A DNA stretch of 64,000 bases from Planctomycetota bacterium (GTDB lineage: Bacteria; Planctomycetota; PLA2), in contig JAJFFF010000051.1 in the NCBI GenBank assembly GCA_021776785.1, forward strand, positions 62,001-126,000, written 5' to 3'. Positions within the stretch are counted from its first letter, which is position 1. Each line of letters begins with the position of its first letter. The translations under genes were made by a program, and so were the position numbers. Positions 45,401 to 54,700 of the stretch are shown piece by piece. The notes beneath the pieces are model-generated. The model had not been told where the DNA came from, searched no databases, and was given only the letters and a program-made list of their open reading frames with translations.

Positions 45401-45702
45401 GGGGACGCCGCGGCGGCACGACGGCGGTCCGAAGCCTCGGCACCGAGAACGGTTTTGGACTGTGGGACGTGGCCGGCAACGTCTTGGAGTGGTGCGCCGA
45501 CTGGTATCACGCGGAATACTACGCCGCGGCACCCAACATCGAGCCGATCGGACCGGCGCAGGGGACCACGCGCGTGTTGCGGGGCGGTTCCTGGCGCCGC
45601 GAATTTTTGACCTGTCGGCTTTCGGCACGTTTTCACGATGCGCCCGACAAAGCCGAGGATGAGTACGGGATCCGCATCGCGCGCGGGCCCAAGCGCAAGT
45701 AA
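42451..45702 (+). CDS. Ser/Thr protein kinase with Ig-like repeats and C-terminal formylglycine-enzyme-like domain
   Basis: A 1083-residue protein. Residues 19-280 are a Hanks-type kinase: glycine loop LHVGGMGTVY, Lys48, HRDVKPSNLLF (Asp143), DFG near 161 and APE (MAPESL). A linker with a Pro/Ser-rich part and one TM (about 384-405) follow. Then come five related Ig-like beta modules (ERVIGVRGRVDNPKATVYVD; RESSVTVRGKANEKGVTVAV; EGTVEVRGIVGEADAKVLVA type). The last 190 residues are an FGE-sulfatase/SUMF1-like domain (LIGKTPVTRAQYTRFCEA, LRLPSEAEWELAARGGAGG, NGFGLWDVAGNVLEWCADWY, RVLRGGSWRREFLTCRLSAR). Kinases with extracytoplasmic FGE-like sensors are known in Planctomycetota and Myxococcota. 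The target is likely an FHA partner. Confidence 0.92.
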   Translation: MSAPLNPTKLIGATLDDRYEILERLHVGGMGTVYLATDQRLERKVVVKIPHATLLAEKGFTDRFQREIKSLMKLEHPHIVKVLDAGKLDLLPFAVFQHLGGGSLAQAIADAGGRQSVSEVVAWLRHVAPALEFMHKKKTLHRDVKPSNLLFDEDGNLIIADFGVVKAYDRTDGDLELTMKGQVPGSPEFMAPESLTTADLTPAYDQFALGVTVYLALSGRLPAEYKNPLEALIRKQPPTPLSETAPHVPAALADAVMRTLADKPEDRYASCGAFLAAFEAGVASASAGAAAGSETGDTAAALDAAVNEGETLSARPIVDVGDLEFATIPQGTPVPRTPKTSGASDASGQPLPMPRLSPSAVPGGGATVALPSDLRRKSKTNKGLLAAVIVMIAVLGFVIAAKLSKKTASVAKPIAVFVTEPAEGTVTRERVIGVRGRVDNPKATVYVDGKRVSLAADGGFYVQVELRGQGSQMIGVEASLKGAKTVSAQRTVVLDRTKPELTLTAPAANHRTRESSVTVRGKANEKGVTVAVNGATVAVDESGTFSIDVPLDQEGEIVVAVLARDAAGNEEQQTVKLFRDATPPTLTVSFPPAGGAPFVTSDGTVEVRGIVGEADAKVLVAGKPVALDDKGAFSVVVELPEAGEQTVAVSAADALGNTATSSVRVNQDTMLVMHEPVDGLATREAKVTVRGKVYGSQTVLTVAGHVVQPEADGSFTVVYELPAEGQHTLDVSAERGGEPGIKVSLRVFYDATAPTISVTSPKPDIKFFGNKVRVQGVVKDNFKCEVLVNGRPAEIGADGTWNCVVKLPVGTERIVAEAVDRAGNRSEKIERKLIVPEPAFAGLTRRGRNQQGLWEFALEKDKTVVLILIPERLYRRGAAENDTAAAPDESPARYLRVGPYLIGKTPVTRAQYTRFCEATKRAIPQGGPAEHPVVNVSHVDATAYAEWAGLRLPSEAEWELAARGGAGGRFPWGDNWKPPLANAGGRRGGTTAVRSLGTENGFGLWDVAGNVLEWCADWYHAEYYAAAPNIEPIGPAQGTTRVLRGGSWRREFLTCRLSARFHDAPDKAEDEYGIRIARGPKRK

Positions 45703-45707
45703 CGCAA

Positions 45708-46511
45708 ATGAGTGCACCGACGCCGTCTCGCTCTCGTGTCGTCGAACTCCGGCTGCCGTTTTTCAAACGCCCGCCGACACCGGCACCGACGCCGGCCCGG
45801 ATACCGAAGTCGGCGCCGCCCGCGCCGCGTGAGGCGGACGTGCGGGCGACGGCGCTCGGGACACACATCGGCGCGCCCGTGCGCATGTCGTTTGGACGGG
45901 CGCGTTCGCTGCCGGTGTCGTGCACATGGCAGCGCGGCACGGCACGCATTCGCCTGCACGAGTTTTTTCGCGAGGCGCCGGAATCGGTTTGGGATGACTT
46001 GGGCGCGTGGTTGCGCTCGGGACGGCGGGCGCGGGCCGCGTGTCGCCGCCTCGATACCTTCATCGCGGATGCGATCCGCGCGTTGCCGCAAAAAGCCCAC
46101 CGGAAAGAGCGGATGGCGCCCGCGGGGGCCGTGCACGACCTGACGGCGTTGGCGGCGCCGCTCTGGGGCGATTGGTTCGCCGCTGACTTTGTGGACCGCG
46201 CGCGGCCCACCCTGACGTGGGGCGCCCGTCGCAAGAGTCGCGCGCGACGCTCGCTGCAACTGGGTTGCTTTGTGCCATCCTCGCGCGTGGTTCGCATTCA
46301 CCCTGTGCTCGATCACAAGACGGTGCCCGCGTGGTTTGTTTCCTTCGTGCTGTATCACGAGATTTTGCACGCAGCACTACCGGATGCGACGCACCACGGT
46401 CCGCCGTTTCGCGAACGCGAGCGTCGGCATCCGGACTACGCGCGGACCCGGCAGTGGGAGACGATCCACCTGCCGTCTTGGATTGCGCGCGCTCGCCGCG
46501 GCACGTACTAA
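45708..46511 (+). CDS. SprT-like zinc metalloprotein
   Basis: A 267-residue protein. A Pro/Ala-rich N terminus is followed by a SprT-type core: VRIHPVLDHKTVPAWFVSFV, then VLYHEILHAALPDATHHGPP with the HExxH zinc motif HEILH (near 216) and FRERERRHPDYART (third His). SprT-like proteins act on DNA-protein crosslinks or other proteins; here the core is short and lacks a zinc ribbon. It starts six bases after the kinase gene and is probably coexpressed with it. Confidence 0.8.
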   Translation: MSAPTPSRSRVVELRLPFFKRPPTPAPTPARIPKSAPPAPREADVRATALGTHIGAPVRMSFGRARSLPVSCTWQRGTARIRLHEFFREAPESVWDDLGAWLRSGRRARAACRRLDTFIADAIRALPQKAHRKERMAPAGAVHDLTALAAPLWGDWFAADFVDRARPTLTWGARRKSRARRSLQLGCFVPSSRVVRIHPVLDHKTVPAWFVSFVLYHEILHAALPDATHHGPPFRERERRHPDYARTRQWETIHLPSWIARARRGTY

Positions 46512-46597
46512 GCTCGGCGGCGGCCATTGTGTCTCAGACCGAGCGCGCCGCAGATTCCGGCTTGGACCCCGCCGGTCAGGGCTGGAATAATCAGTCC

Positions 46598-47803
46598 ATG
46601 CCGAAGCTCGATACCGCCTCCTTGCTCGAACTCGAGAACCGCTACAGCGCGCATAACTACCACCCGCTCAACGTCGTGTTGGAACGGGGCGAGGGCGTTT
46701 GGCTTTGGGACATCGACGGCAAGAAATACATCGATTTTTTGGCTGCGTACGGCGCCGTGAATCAGGGGCACAACCATCCGCGGATCGTGGCGGCGATGGC
46801 GGAGCAGTCGCAGCGACTTTCGTTGACGTCGCGCGCGTTTCGCAACGACCGTTTCGGTCCGTTTTGTCGCAAGTTGAGCGAACTTACGGGATACGACAAA
46901 GCGCTGCTCATGAACGCGGGGGCGGAAGCGGTCGAGACCGCGATCAAGGCGATGCGCCGGTGGGGATACCAGAAGAAGGGCGTCGCCGCCGACCAGGCGC
47001 AGATCCTTGTGTTTGAGGGCAACTTCCACGGCCGCACGACGACGATTGTCGGGTTTTCGAGTGATGAGGGTTCGCGCGCAGGGTTTGGGCCGTTCGCGCC
47101 CGGGTTTGTGCCGGTTCCGTATGGCGACGCCGATGCGGTCGCTGCGGCGATGAACCCCAACGTTGTCGGCATTCTCGTCGAGCCGATTCAGGGCGAAGGC
47201 GGCGTCATCGTTCCGCCCGCGGAATTTTTGCCGCGCCTGCGTGCGCTTTGCGACGAGCACAACGCACTCTTGGTGTGCGATGAAATTCAATCGGGACTGG
47301 GGCGTGCGGGCGCGATGTTCGCGCATCAACTGACCGGGATACGCGCGGACGGCGTGTGCATCGGCAAAGCGCTGTCGGGTGGCCTTTACCCGGTGTCGGC
47401 GTTCTTGGCCGACGATGCCGTGATGGACGTGTTTGATCCCGGCTCGCACGGTTCCACGTATGGCGGGAATCCGCTGGCGTGTGCGGTGGCGGATGCGGCG
47501 GTTGACGTGTTGATGGACGAGAGTCTCATCGAGAAGTCCGCCGCGTTAGGTGAGCACATGGGCACCCGGTTAAGCGCGATCAAGTCGCCGCACATCAAAG
47601 CCGTGCGTTGTGTGGGGCTGTGGGCGGGGATCGATCTCCACGAGAGCGCGGGCGGCGCCCGCAAGTACGCAGAGTGGTTGCAAGATAACGGCCTTTTGTG
47701 CAAAGGAACACACGTGCACACGATCCGTCTGGCGCCGCCGTTAACCATCACACGCGAGCAGCTCGACGACGCACTCGACCTCATCGAAAAAGCGCTGACT
47801 TAG
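46598..47803 (+). CDS. rocD: Ornithine--oxo-acid transaminase
   Basis: A 401-residue protein from the ATG at 46598. Features of class III aminotransferases of the RocD type: YSAHNYHPLNVVLERGEGVW, DIDGKKYIDFLAAYGAVNQG and HPRIVAAM near the start, LMNAGAEAVETAIKAMRRWG, FEGNFHGRT, EPIQGEGGVIVPPAEFLP, LVCDEIQSGLGRAG and the PLP lysine in CIGKALSGGLYPVSA. It converts ornithine to glutamate semialdehyde with a 2-oxoacid. The gene stands alone; no arginase or proline gene is adjacent. An AATAAT lies six bases before the ATG. Confidence 0.92.
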   Translation: MPKLDTASLLELENRYSAHNYHPLNVVLERGEGVWLWDIDGKKYIDFLAAYGAVNQGHNHPRIVAAMAEQSQRLSLTSRAFRNDRFGPFCRKLSELTGYDKALLMNAGAEAVETAIKAMRRWGYQKKGVAADQAQILVFEGNFHGRTTTIVGFSSDEGSRAGFGPFAPGFVPVPYGDADAVAAAMNPNVVGILVEPIQGEGGVIVPPAEFLPRLRALCDEHNALLVCDEIQSGLGRAGAMFAHQLTGIRADGVCIGKALSGGLYPVSAFLADDAVMDVFDPGSHGSTYGGNPLACAVADAAVDVLMDESLIEKSAALGEHMGTRLSAIKSPHIKAVRCVGLWAGIDLHESAGGARKYAEWLQDNGLLCKGTHVHTIRLAPPLTITREQLDDALDLIEKALT

Positions 47804-48212
47804 GAATCTCAAGGGGCGTGGAGACTCTCGTGCCGCGTACGCGACCGAACGCGGGCGCGATGCGAACGAGAGGGGGGCAAATCAATCTGCTTTCGTAGAA
47901 CACGTCGTCGTCTGTGCCGCGTATGCCGTCGGGGCCGCGGTTCGTAACTCGCGCGGCAAGGCCGCGAATACGAAGCTCGAGCGGCCGACCCCACTCGTTG
48001 TAAACACTGGGTTTGTACGGATCGGCCGCGGCAACCTCGCGGAGGCTATCGGGGAACCGTCCCGACCGAAGTTTCCAGATCAGGACCGCGTCGGCGAGCA
48101 GCTTGCACTCGCCCCGAGTGCTGAGTTCGAGTCCTCACCCATGCGGCTCGGTAATGAGGGGATAGAGATGAAGCAGCCCTGAGAGTACGACGGGGATCAC
48201 AAGGCTACGCAT
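47781..48212 (-). pseudogene. Interrupted GspG-like pseudopilin C-terminal domain ORF
   Basis: A minus-strand ORF starts at the ATG at 48212 with a hydrophobic leader (MRSLVIPVVLSGLLHLYPLI), meets an in-frame TGA at 48137-48135 (codon 26), and continues in frame to 47781. The second part is clearly protein-like: DAVLIWKLRSGRFPDSLREV, PSVYNEWGRPLELRI and NRGPDGIRGTDDDVFYES, the pattern of a GspG pseudopilin C terminus (RFPxSL, EWGRP, GPDGxxGTDDD). The tail after VFYES is abnormal and runs antisense into rocD. It is most simply a pseudogene with a nonsense codon and lost end. A selenocysteine reading is possible but lacks a redox motif. No separate gene is otherwise seen in 47804-48267. Confidence 0.6.
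48105..48121 (-). other. Hairpin after the in-frame TGA of the GspG-like ORF
   Basis: GCACTCG-GGG-CGAGTGC forms a perfect 7-bp stem with a 3-base G loop, and the loop starts 21 bases after the TGA. This is within the placement expected of a bacterial SECIS, but in GC-rich sequence such hairpins also arise by chance. Confidence 0.4.
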
Positions 48213-48267
48213 AGAGTTAAGACGCGCGCCGCTGCACAATTCGTGCGGGCTTGCTACCCTTGCGCGC

Positions 48268-51200
48268 GTGATCAAAAACCTGATTGTCGGTCTCGCTGTT
48301 TTCTTGTGCGCGTCGCTCAGTGTCGCGGACGACACGATTCGTTTGCTCGGGACGCCCACCGTCTCGCCGGACGGGAAGACGCTCGTTTTCGCCTCGCGCA
48401 ACGACCTCTGGATGGCATCGACGCTCGGCGGCGGCGCGCGCCGCCTGACGTCTCATCCGGCGCGCGACCGTGCGCCGGTGTTCGCGCACGACGGTAAGAC
48501 ACTTGCGTTTACGTCCGACCGCACCGGGTCAGACCAAGTGTTCTTGATGGATGTGCAAGGCGGCGCGCCCCGTCGCCTCACCACGCATACGGACGGGTCG
48601 CGCGCGGTGGCCTGGATGCCCGGCGACAAGGGTCTCCTGATCGCGGCCACGCAGGATCACTTTTGGCGGCGCGCGGAGCGGTTGTTTTTCAAGAAACTAA
48701 AACTCGAAGCGAAGCCTCAGCTCATGTTCGACGACTACGGACGCGATGCGTCGGTGAGTCCCGACGGCCGCCACATCGTGTTCACGCGCGAAGGCACGGC
48801 GTGGTGGCGCAAGCAATACCGAGGATCGCAAGCGAGCCAAGTGTGGTTGTACGACATCGCGGCGCGCGGGTTCACCAAAGTGAGCAAGGGCGTGGACGAA
48901 GAACGTTGGCCGTTGTGGGGCGCTGACGGCGAGACGCTTTACTACGTAAGCCAGGTCGACGGCACAAACAACCTGTACCGGCGCACGGTCGCCGACGGCG
49001 CGACCGAGCAACTGACCGACTACAAGGACGACGGCGTTTTGTTCCCGGCGATCGCGGGCGATGGATCGGTCATCGTGTATCGCCATCTGTTTGATCTTTA
49101 TCGATTGGATCCGCGCACGGGCGGCAAGCCGGTGCGTATCGATCTGCAACGAGAGGGCGATCGTATTCACGATCCGATCCAACGGACGACGCTGACGCGC
49201 GCCGCGGCCGCGTCGTTCTCGGATGACGGCCGCGAAATTGTGTTCACAGCCGGCGGCGATGTCTGGGTGATGGACACGGAGTTGCGTGAACCCGTTCGTT
49301 TGACGGACACGCCGGAAGAGGAGCGCGATCCGGTGTTCGCGCCCGATTTCCAATCCATCCTCTACGTGAGTGATGCGGGCGGCCAGACCGACATCTGGAA
49401 GGTCGAGCGCAAGGACAGCAAACGCCACTGGTGGCAAAACACAGAGTTCGTGCGCACGGCGTTGACGCGCGACGATGCCGTGGAGCGCCGGCCGCGGTTC
49501 ACGCCCGATGGCCGCGTCGCATTCTTGCGCGTCCGCGGTGACCTCCACTCGATGAAGCCGGACGGCAGCGACGGCAAGGTCATCCTGCATTCGTGGAACG
49601 ACCCGTCGTTTGCGTTCTCGCCTTGCGGGCAGTGGGTCGCCTACGCGGTCGACGACAACGACTTCAACCGCGACATCTGGGTGTGCGCCGCCGACGGAAC
49701 CGGCGAGGCGGTCAACGTCTCGCGCCACCCCGACACCGAAGACAATCCGGTGTGGTCGCCCGACGGCAAACTGCTCGCGTTTCGCGGGCAGCGGAGTCAC
49801 GACGAAAATGACCTCTACTACGTGTGGCTGCAAAAGGAAGGCGACGAAACCACCAAGCGCGATCGCGCTCTCGAAAAGGCCGAGAAGAAAATGAGCGGGC
49901 GGAAAGCGCCGCCGGTGCAGGAGGGCAAAAAACCCGGCGCGCCGCCACGCGGCGCAACCGCGATCGAAAAGTTTTTCGGGTCGATGTTTCCCAAGCCCAA
50001 GGCCGCCGCGAAAACGAGTGCTCCGAAAGCGACGGTCATCGATTTCGATCGCATCAGCGACCGGATCCGGCGCGTGGCGATCCCGAACGCCACCGAAACC
50101 GGGCTCATGTTCTCGCCGGATTCAAAGCGTCTGGCGTTTCACGCGACGATCGACGGACGCGAAGGGCTCTACACAATTTCGATTCCCGATGAACTCAAAC
50201 CGGCGTTTTTGGCGTCGCGCCCGGGTGGAGCCGCGCGCTGGCTCAAAGAAGGCGATCAGATCGTGGGGCTCGTGAGAGGGGTTCCGGCGTCCACGACCGG
50301 CCGTGGCAAAACCACGTCGTACCCGTTCCGCGCCGTTCATCAGATGGTGATCGGGCAACGGAACCAAGCGGCGTTCGATGTTGCTTGGCGCGTCATGCGC
50401 GATTACTGGTACGACGACAAGCACAACAACCGGGACTGGGCTGCCGTGCGCGCGAAGTATCGCGAAATGGCCGCGGCGACGCACACGGATCGCGAACTCG
50501 CGCAGGTCGTGTCCATGATGCTGGGCGAACTCAACGGTTCGCACCTTGGCTTTTGGACGGCGCGGCGTGGCGCGTACACGCCGCCGGGTTGGCGGCAGAT
50601 GACGGGGCATCTCGGCGCGCGGTTTGTCGATGTCGATTCCGGCCCGGGTCTCAAAATCCGAGACGTTATCGCGGAGACTCCCGCGGCGGCGGCCAAGACG
50701 CGGCTTCACGCGGGCGAGCGCATTCTCGAAGTCGATGGCACCGTCGTCGAGCCGGACCACGATCCGGCACTCTACTTTACGGGCGAGCCCGGCCGCTTCG
50801 TGACGCTCAAGATGTTGGGCCTCGACGGCAAGGAGCGTGAGGTCACGCTGCAGCCGATGGCAACGCCGCTGGTGCGTCGACTTCTGTACAACCATTGGAC
50901 CGCCGGCAACCGCGCCGCTGTGGACAAGGCGTCAAAGGGCAAACTCGGATACCTGCACGTTCGCGGGATGAACTGGCCGAGTTTTGAACGGTTCGAAGCC
51001 GAGCTCTACAAAGTGGGACACGGCAAAGACGGACTGATCATCGACGTGCGCGAAAACGGCGGCGGGTTCACGACGGACCACTTGCTTACGTGCCTTTGCC
51101 AACCGGTGCACGCGATCACCGTTCCGCGCGGCGGCGCGCGCGGCTATCCGCAAGGCCGCATGGTGTATGCGCGCTGGTCGAAACCCATCGTCGTGCTGTG

Positions 51201-51576
51201 CAACCAAAACAGCTTCTCGAACGCGGAGATTTTCGCGCACGCGATCAAGCAGATCGGTCGCGGCCGGGTGGTCGGTGTCACGACCGCCGGCGGTGTGATC
51301 TCGACCGGCGCCACCAAGATCATGGGATTTGCGACGCTACGCCTTCCGTTCCGCGGCTGGTATCTGTCCAGCACCGGCGAAGACATGGAGCGCGCGGGAT
51401 GCGTGCCCGATGCCTCGATCTGGCCCGAGCCTGAAGAGTGGACGCGTGGACAAGATCGCCAGCTCGCGCACGCTGTGAACTGGGCCTTGCAAGACGTGGC
51501 GACGGCGGCAGCGCGCGCGCCGGTCGCGCTGCGACGGGCGAGCGAGCGCGGAAAAGCCGCCGAACCGTCCAGATAA
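48268..51576 (+). CDS. Tricorn-like S41 peptidase with WD40-type beta-propeller (first copy)
   Basis: A 1102-residue protein starting at GTG, with TACCCT seven bases upstream. It has a signal peptide (cleavage near SVA-D). Six or more TolB/WD40-like blades (TVSPDGKTLVFASRNDLW; PVWSPDGKLLAFRG) precede a core domain, a PDZ domain (TPAAAAKTRLHAGERILEVD) and a C-terminal S41 protease (GYLHVRGM, LIIDVRENGGGFTTDHLL, VVLCNQNSFSNAEIFAHAI, which holds the nucleophile Ser). This is the tricorn-core plan, exported in bacteria. It probably degrades periplasmic or extracellular proteins. The next gene is a paralog. Confidence 0.92.
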   Translation: MIKNLIVGLAVFLCASLSVADDTIRLLGTPTVSPDGKTLVFASRNDLWMASTLGGGARRLTSHPARDRAPVFAHDGKTLAFTSDRTGSDQVFLMDVQGGAPRRLTTHTDGSRAVAWMPGDKGLLIAATQDHFWRRAERLFFKKLKLEAKPQLMFDDYGRDASVSPDGRHIVFTREGTAWWRKQYRGSQASQVWLYDIAARGFTKVSKGVDEERWPLWGADGETLYYVSQVDGTNNLYRRTVADGATEQLTDYKDDGVLFPAIAGDGSVIVYRHLFDLYRLDPRTGGKPVRIDLQREGDRIHDPIQRTTLTRAAAASFSDDGREIVFTAGGDVWVMDTELREPVRLTDTPEEERDPVFAPDFQSILYVSDAGGQTDIWKVERKDSKRHWWQNTEFVRTALTRDDAVERRPRFTPDGRVAFLRVRGDLHSMKPDGSDGKVILHSWNDPSFAFSPCGQWVAYAVDDNDFNRDIWVCAADGTGEAVNVSRHPDTEDNPVWSPDGKLLAFRGQRSHDENDLYYVWLQKEGDETTKRDRALEKAEKKMSGRKAPPVQEGKKPGAPPRGATAIEKFFGSMFPKPKAAAKTSAPKATVIDFDRISDRIRRVAIPNATETGLMFSPDSKRLAFHATIDGREGLYTISIPDELKPAFLASRPGGAARWLKEGDQIVGLVRGVPASTTGRGKTTSYPFRAVHQMVIGQRNQAAFDVAWRVMRDYWYDDKHNNRDWAAVRAKYREMAAATHTDRELAQVVSMMLGELNGSHLGFWTARRGAYTPPGWRQMTGHLGARFVDVDSGPGLKIRDVIAETPAAAAKTRLHAGERILEVDGTVVEPDHDPALYFTGEPGRFVTLKMLGLDGKEREVTLQPMATPLVRRLLYNHWTAGNRAAVDKASKGKLGYLHVRGMNWPSFERFEAELYKVGHGKDGLIIDVRENGGGFTTDHLLTCLCQPVHAITVPRGGARGYPQGRMVYARWSKPIVVLCNQNSFSNAEIFAHAIKQIGRGRVVGVTTAGGVISTGATKIMGFATLRLPFRGWYLSSTGEDMERAGCVPDASIWPEPEEWTRGQDRQLAHAVNWALQDVATAAARAPVALRRASERGKAAEPSR

Positions 51577-51748
51577 ACGGTCGCGTTCGCGCTCTTTTGG
51601 ATCGGGACCGCGAATTCAACCGGCAACTCATACCGCGTTGTCGTAGGTCATGCATAGAGGCCGGGTTACGAGCAGTGTCTTGAACTGCCGCCTTGCGATA
51701 AAATAGATGGTTCCGCTTTGTCGCGCGGAATCCAGGAGAACCAACCGA

Positions 51749-54700
51749 ATGATCGAGTCGATTCGCCTCCCGCTACTGGGAGCTTTGACGGCATTTTGCA
51801 TGCTTGCAGGATCTGCCTCCGCCAAGGAGACACAGGGTCTGCGCTACCCCTCGCTGACGCCGGACGGCAAGTCTGTTGTCTTTTGCTATCGCGGAGACGT
51901 GTGGATCTCGCCGCTGGACGCGAGCAAGAGCCCGCAGCGTTTGACCATCCACGAGGATCAGGACACGCTTTCGCGCGTGAGCCCCGACGGGAAGCAGATT
52001 GCGTTCTCGTCGAAGCGCCACGGCGGGTACGACCTGTACGTGATGCCGATCACGGGCGGCGAACCGAAGCAGGTGACCCATCACAGCACCGTCGAGATCC
52101 TGTGCGAGTGGTCGCCCGACGGCAAAAAGCTGTTGTTTATCTCGAACCGCGATGCGGGCGTCGGCCGTCTTGACCTCTACGAGGTCAACGTGGACGGCAA
52201 CGGGACGCCGCGGCGGTTGACGTGGGACGGCGCGCGCGACGGCTCGTACAGCCCCGACGGCAAGTCCATCACGTATGTCCGTGGTTTCAACTCGATCTAT
52301 TGGGACAACTACAAGGGCTCGGCGAACTACGACATCTATGTCCTGAGCGTAGACGGCGGGAAGCCGCAGCGTCTTACAAAGACCGACGGCAACGAGCGCT
52401 ACCCGTTCTATTCCGCCGACAGCAAGTCGATCTACTTCGTCGCCGAAGAGAAAGGCGTCGCGAACTTTTACTCGATGCCGACCGCGGGCGGCGAGCGCAA
52501 ACAGCTCACCAAAAACAAGCGGCTCGATGTGCATCGTCCCGACATGGCGAACGATCACAAGCGCGTTGTGTTCGAGCTCGCGGGCAAGCTGTACTGGTGT
52601 GATCTCTCGCAGAGCGATCCCAAGCCGACGCCGTTGAAGTTGTCGGTGCAGAGCGACGTTCGCAACAGCGGACTGGAGTTCCGCACGATCACGAGCGGCG
52701 GCGAACAGGTTCACCTGAGCGCGGATGGCCGCCAAGCGGCGTTTGTGCTGCGCGGTGACGTGTGGATCATGGCGGCCAGCGGCGGCAACGCGCGTCGCGT
52801 GACGCAGGGTCCGACCAATGATCAGTGGCCGCGGTGGTCGCCGGACGGCAAGTCGATCGCGTACTTCACGAATCCCCGTGGGAACGCGGACATCGTCGTC
52901 CTGGACGTGGGCACCGGTCGCACGCGCCCGGTCACGACGTCCCCGAACAGCGAGTTTTTCCACAACTGGTCGCCCGACGGCAAGACGATCGTGTTCTGCC
53001 GCGAGGCCGGCGGCAACAAAGACATCTGGACCGTGGACGTGGCGACGCGCACGGAAAAGCGTCTCACGACCCATCCCGGCGCCGACGACGACCCGTCGTT
53101 TAGCCCGGACGGGAAAAAGATTGTGTTCGACTCGGCCCGCGGTGGCGCCCAAGCGATCTACACGATGAACGTGAACGGTTCCGGCAAGCGCGCCGTCGTG
53201 CAGGGTCCGATTAGCTACCAAGTTCCTTCGTACTCGCCGGATGGCAAGTTCCTCGTTTTCGAGGCGTTCAGCCCTGCGACGGGCGGCAACGGCTTGTTCG
53301 TCGCCAGCGCAAACGGCGGCCCGTCCATGCAGGTTTCCCGCGACGGCTCGACCGCTTGCTGGAGTCCGCGCGGTGATTACATCTACTTCAGCGCGACGCG
53401 CGGTCGTACCAGCGGCATCTATCGGATTCCGGCGCCGACGTCCCTTCTGTTCGGCGAGCGCGTTCCGTTTATCGGGCGCGTGACGGTGGACCGACGCAAA
53501 GAGCTGGCGCAGTTGTTTGACGAAGCGCACACCGCGCTTCGGACTGGATTTTATGACGCCAAAATGCACGGCGTGAACTGGGCGGCGCTGAAGAAGAAGT
53601 ACCGCCCGATGGCTGTCGACGCGGACAACAAGGACGAGTTCCACAACATCGTGCGGCAAATGCTGGCGGAGTTGGGCGCGAGCCACCTCGGCATCAACGG
53701 CGGTCAGCGCGACCTCGGCGCGACGCCGAACCGCAGCCAAACCGGCCACCTCGGCCTGGAGTTTGAGCAAGAGCCGATGAAGGATGGCGCGCGTCGTATC
53801 GCGAAGATCATCGCCAACAGCACCGCCGACAAATCCGGTCTCCGGGTGGGCGATGTCGTCACCATGGTTAAGGGGCGGACGCTGCAGGCGACCACCAACC
53901 TCGATCAGCTTCTCGACGGAACGGTCGGGAAAAACGTTTCGATCGTCTACAAGCCTCTGACGGCTGACGGACTCGGAACGACCAAGAACACAAGCATCCG
54001 CGCCCTCAGTTGGGGGCAGGTGGCATCGCTCGGCTACTCGAACTGGGTGGCGACCTGCGCGCACCGCGTGAAGCAGGGCAGCGAAGGGATCCGCGGCGAG
54101 ATCGGGTACATCCATCTCAACGCGATGAACCCGCAAAACCTCGCGCGCTTCCAGCAAGCCGTGCAGCGTTGGAACCAAAACAAGCGCGTGAAAGCGATGA
54201 TCTTGGACGTCCGCAACAACGGCGGCGGCAACATCCATCAGCAGCTGATGCAGATCCTTGTGAACCGACCGCTCGCCACCGTGCAGATGCGTGGCGGCCC
54301 GAAGGTTGTGCAGCCGGGTCTCTATTGGGATAAGCCGGTTGTTGTGCTTTGCAACGAGCGCTCGTTCAGCGACGCGGAAGTATTTCCTTACATGTTCCAA
54401 GCGGCCAAGTGCGGCCCGGTCATCGGCGTTCCGACGGCGGGCGGTGTGATCGGCACGCGCGACATGACGTTGAGCGACGGTTCATCATTCCGCGTTCCGC
54501 GCGTCGGATTCTGGGGCATGGACGGCACCAACCTCGAGGGGCTGGGCGTCAAGCCCGACATCATCGTCGAGGAGACCACGGAAGATCGTCTGACCGGAAA
54601 GGACCCGCAACTCGCGAAGGCGATCGAGGTCGTCGCGGCGGACGTGAAGGCGCGTCGCAAAGCGGCCAAAGCCAAGACGCAAAAGAAGCCGGACCCGGTG

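Noticed and set aside
51773..54400. Very long minus-strand open frame opposite the second tricorn-like protease
   Set aside because: The plus strand has clear propeller, PDZ and S41 motifs; the minus reading is Val/Arg/His-rich without any motif.
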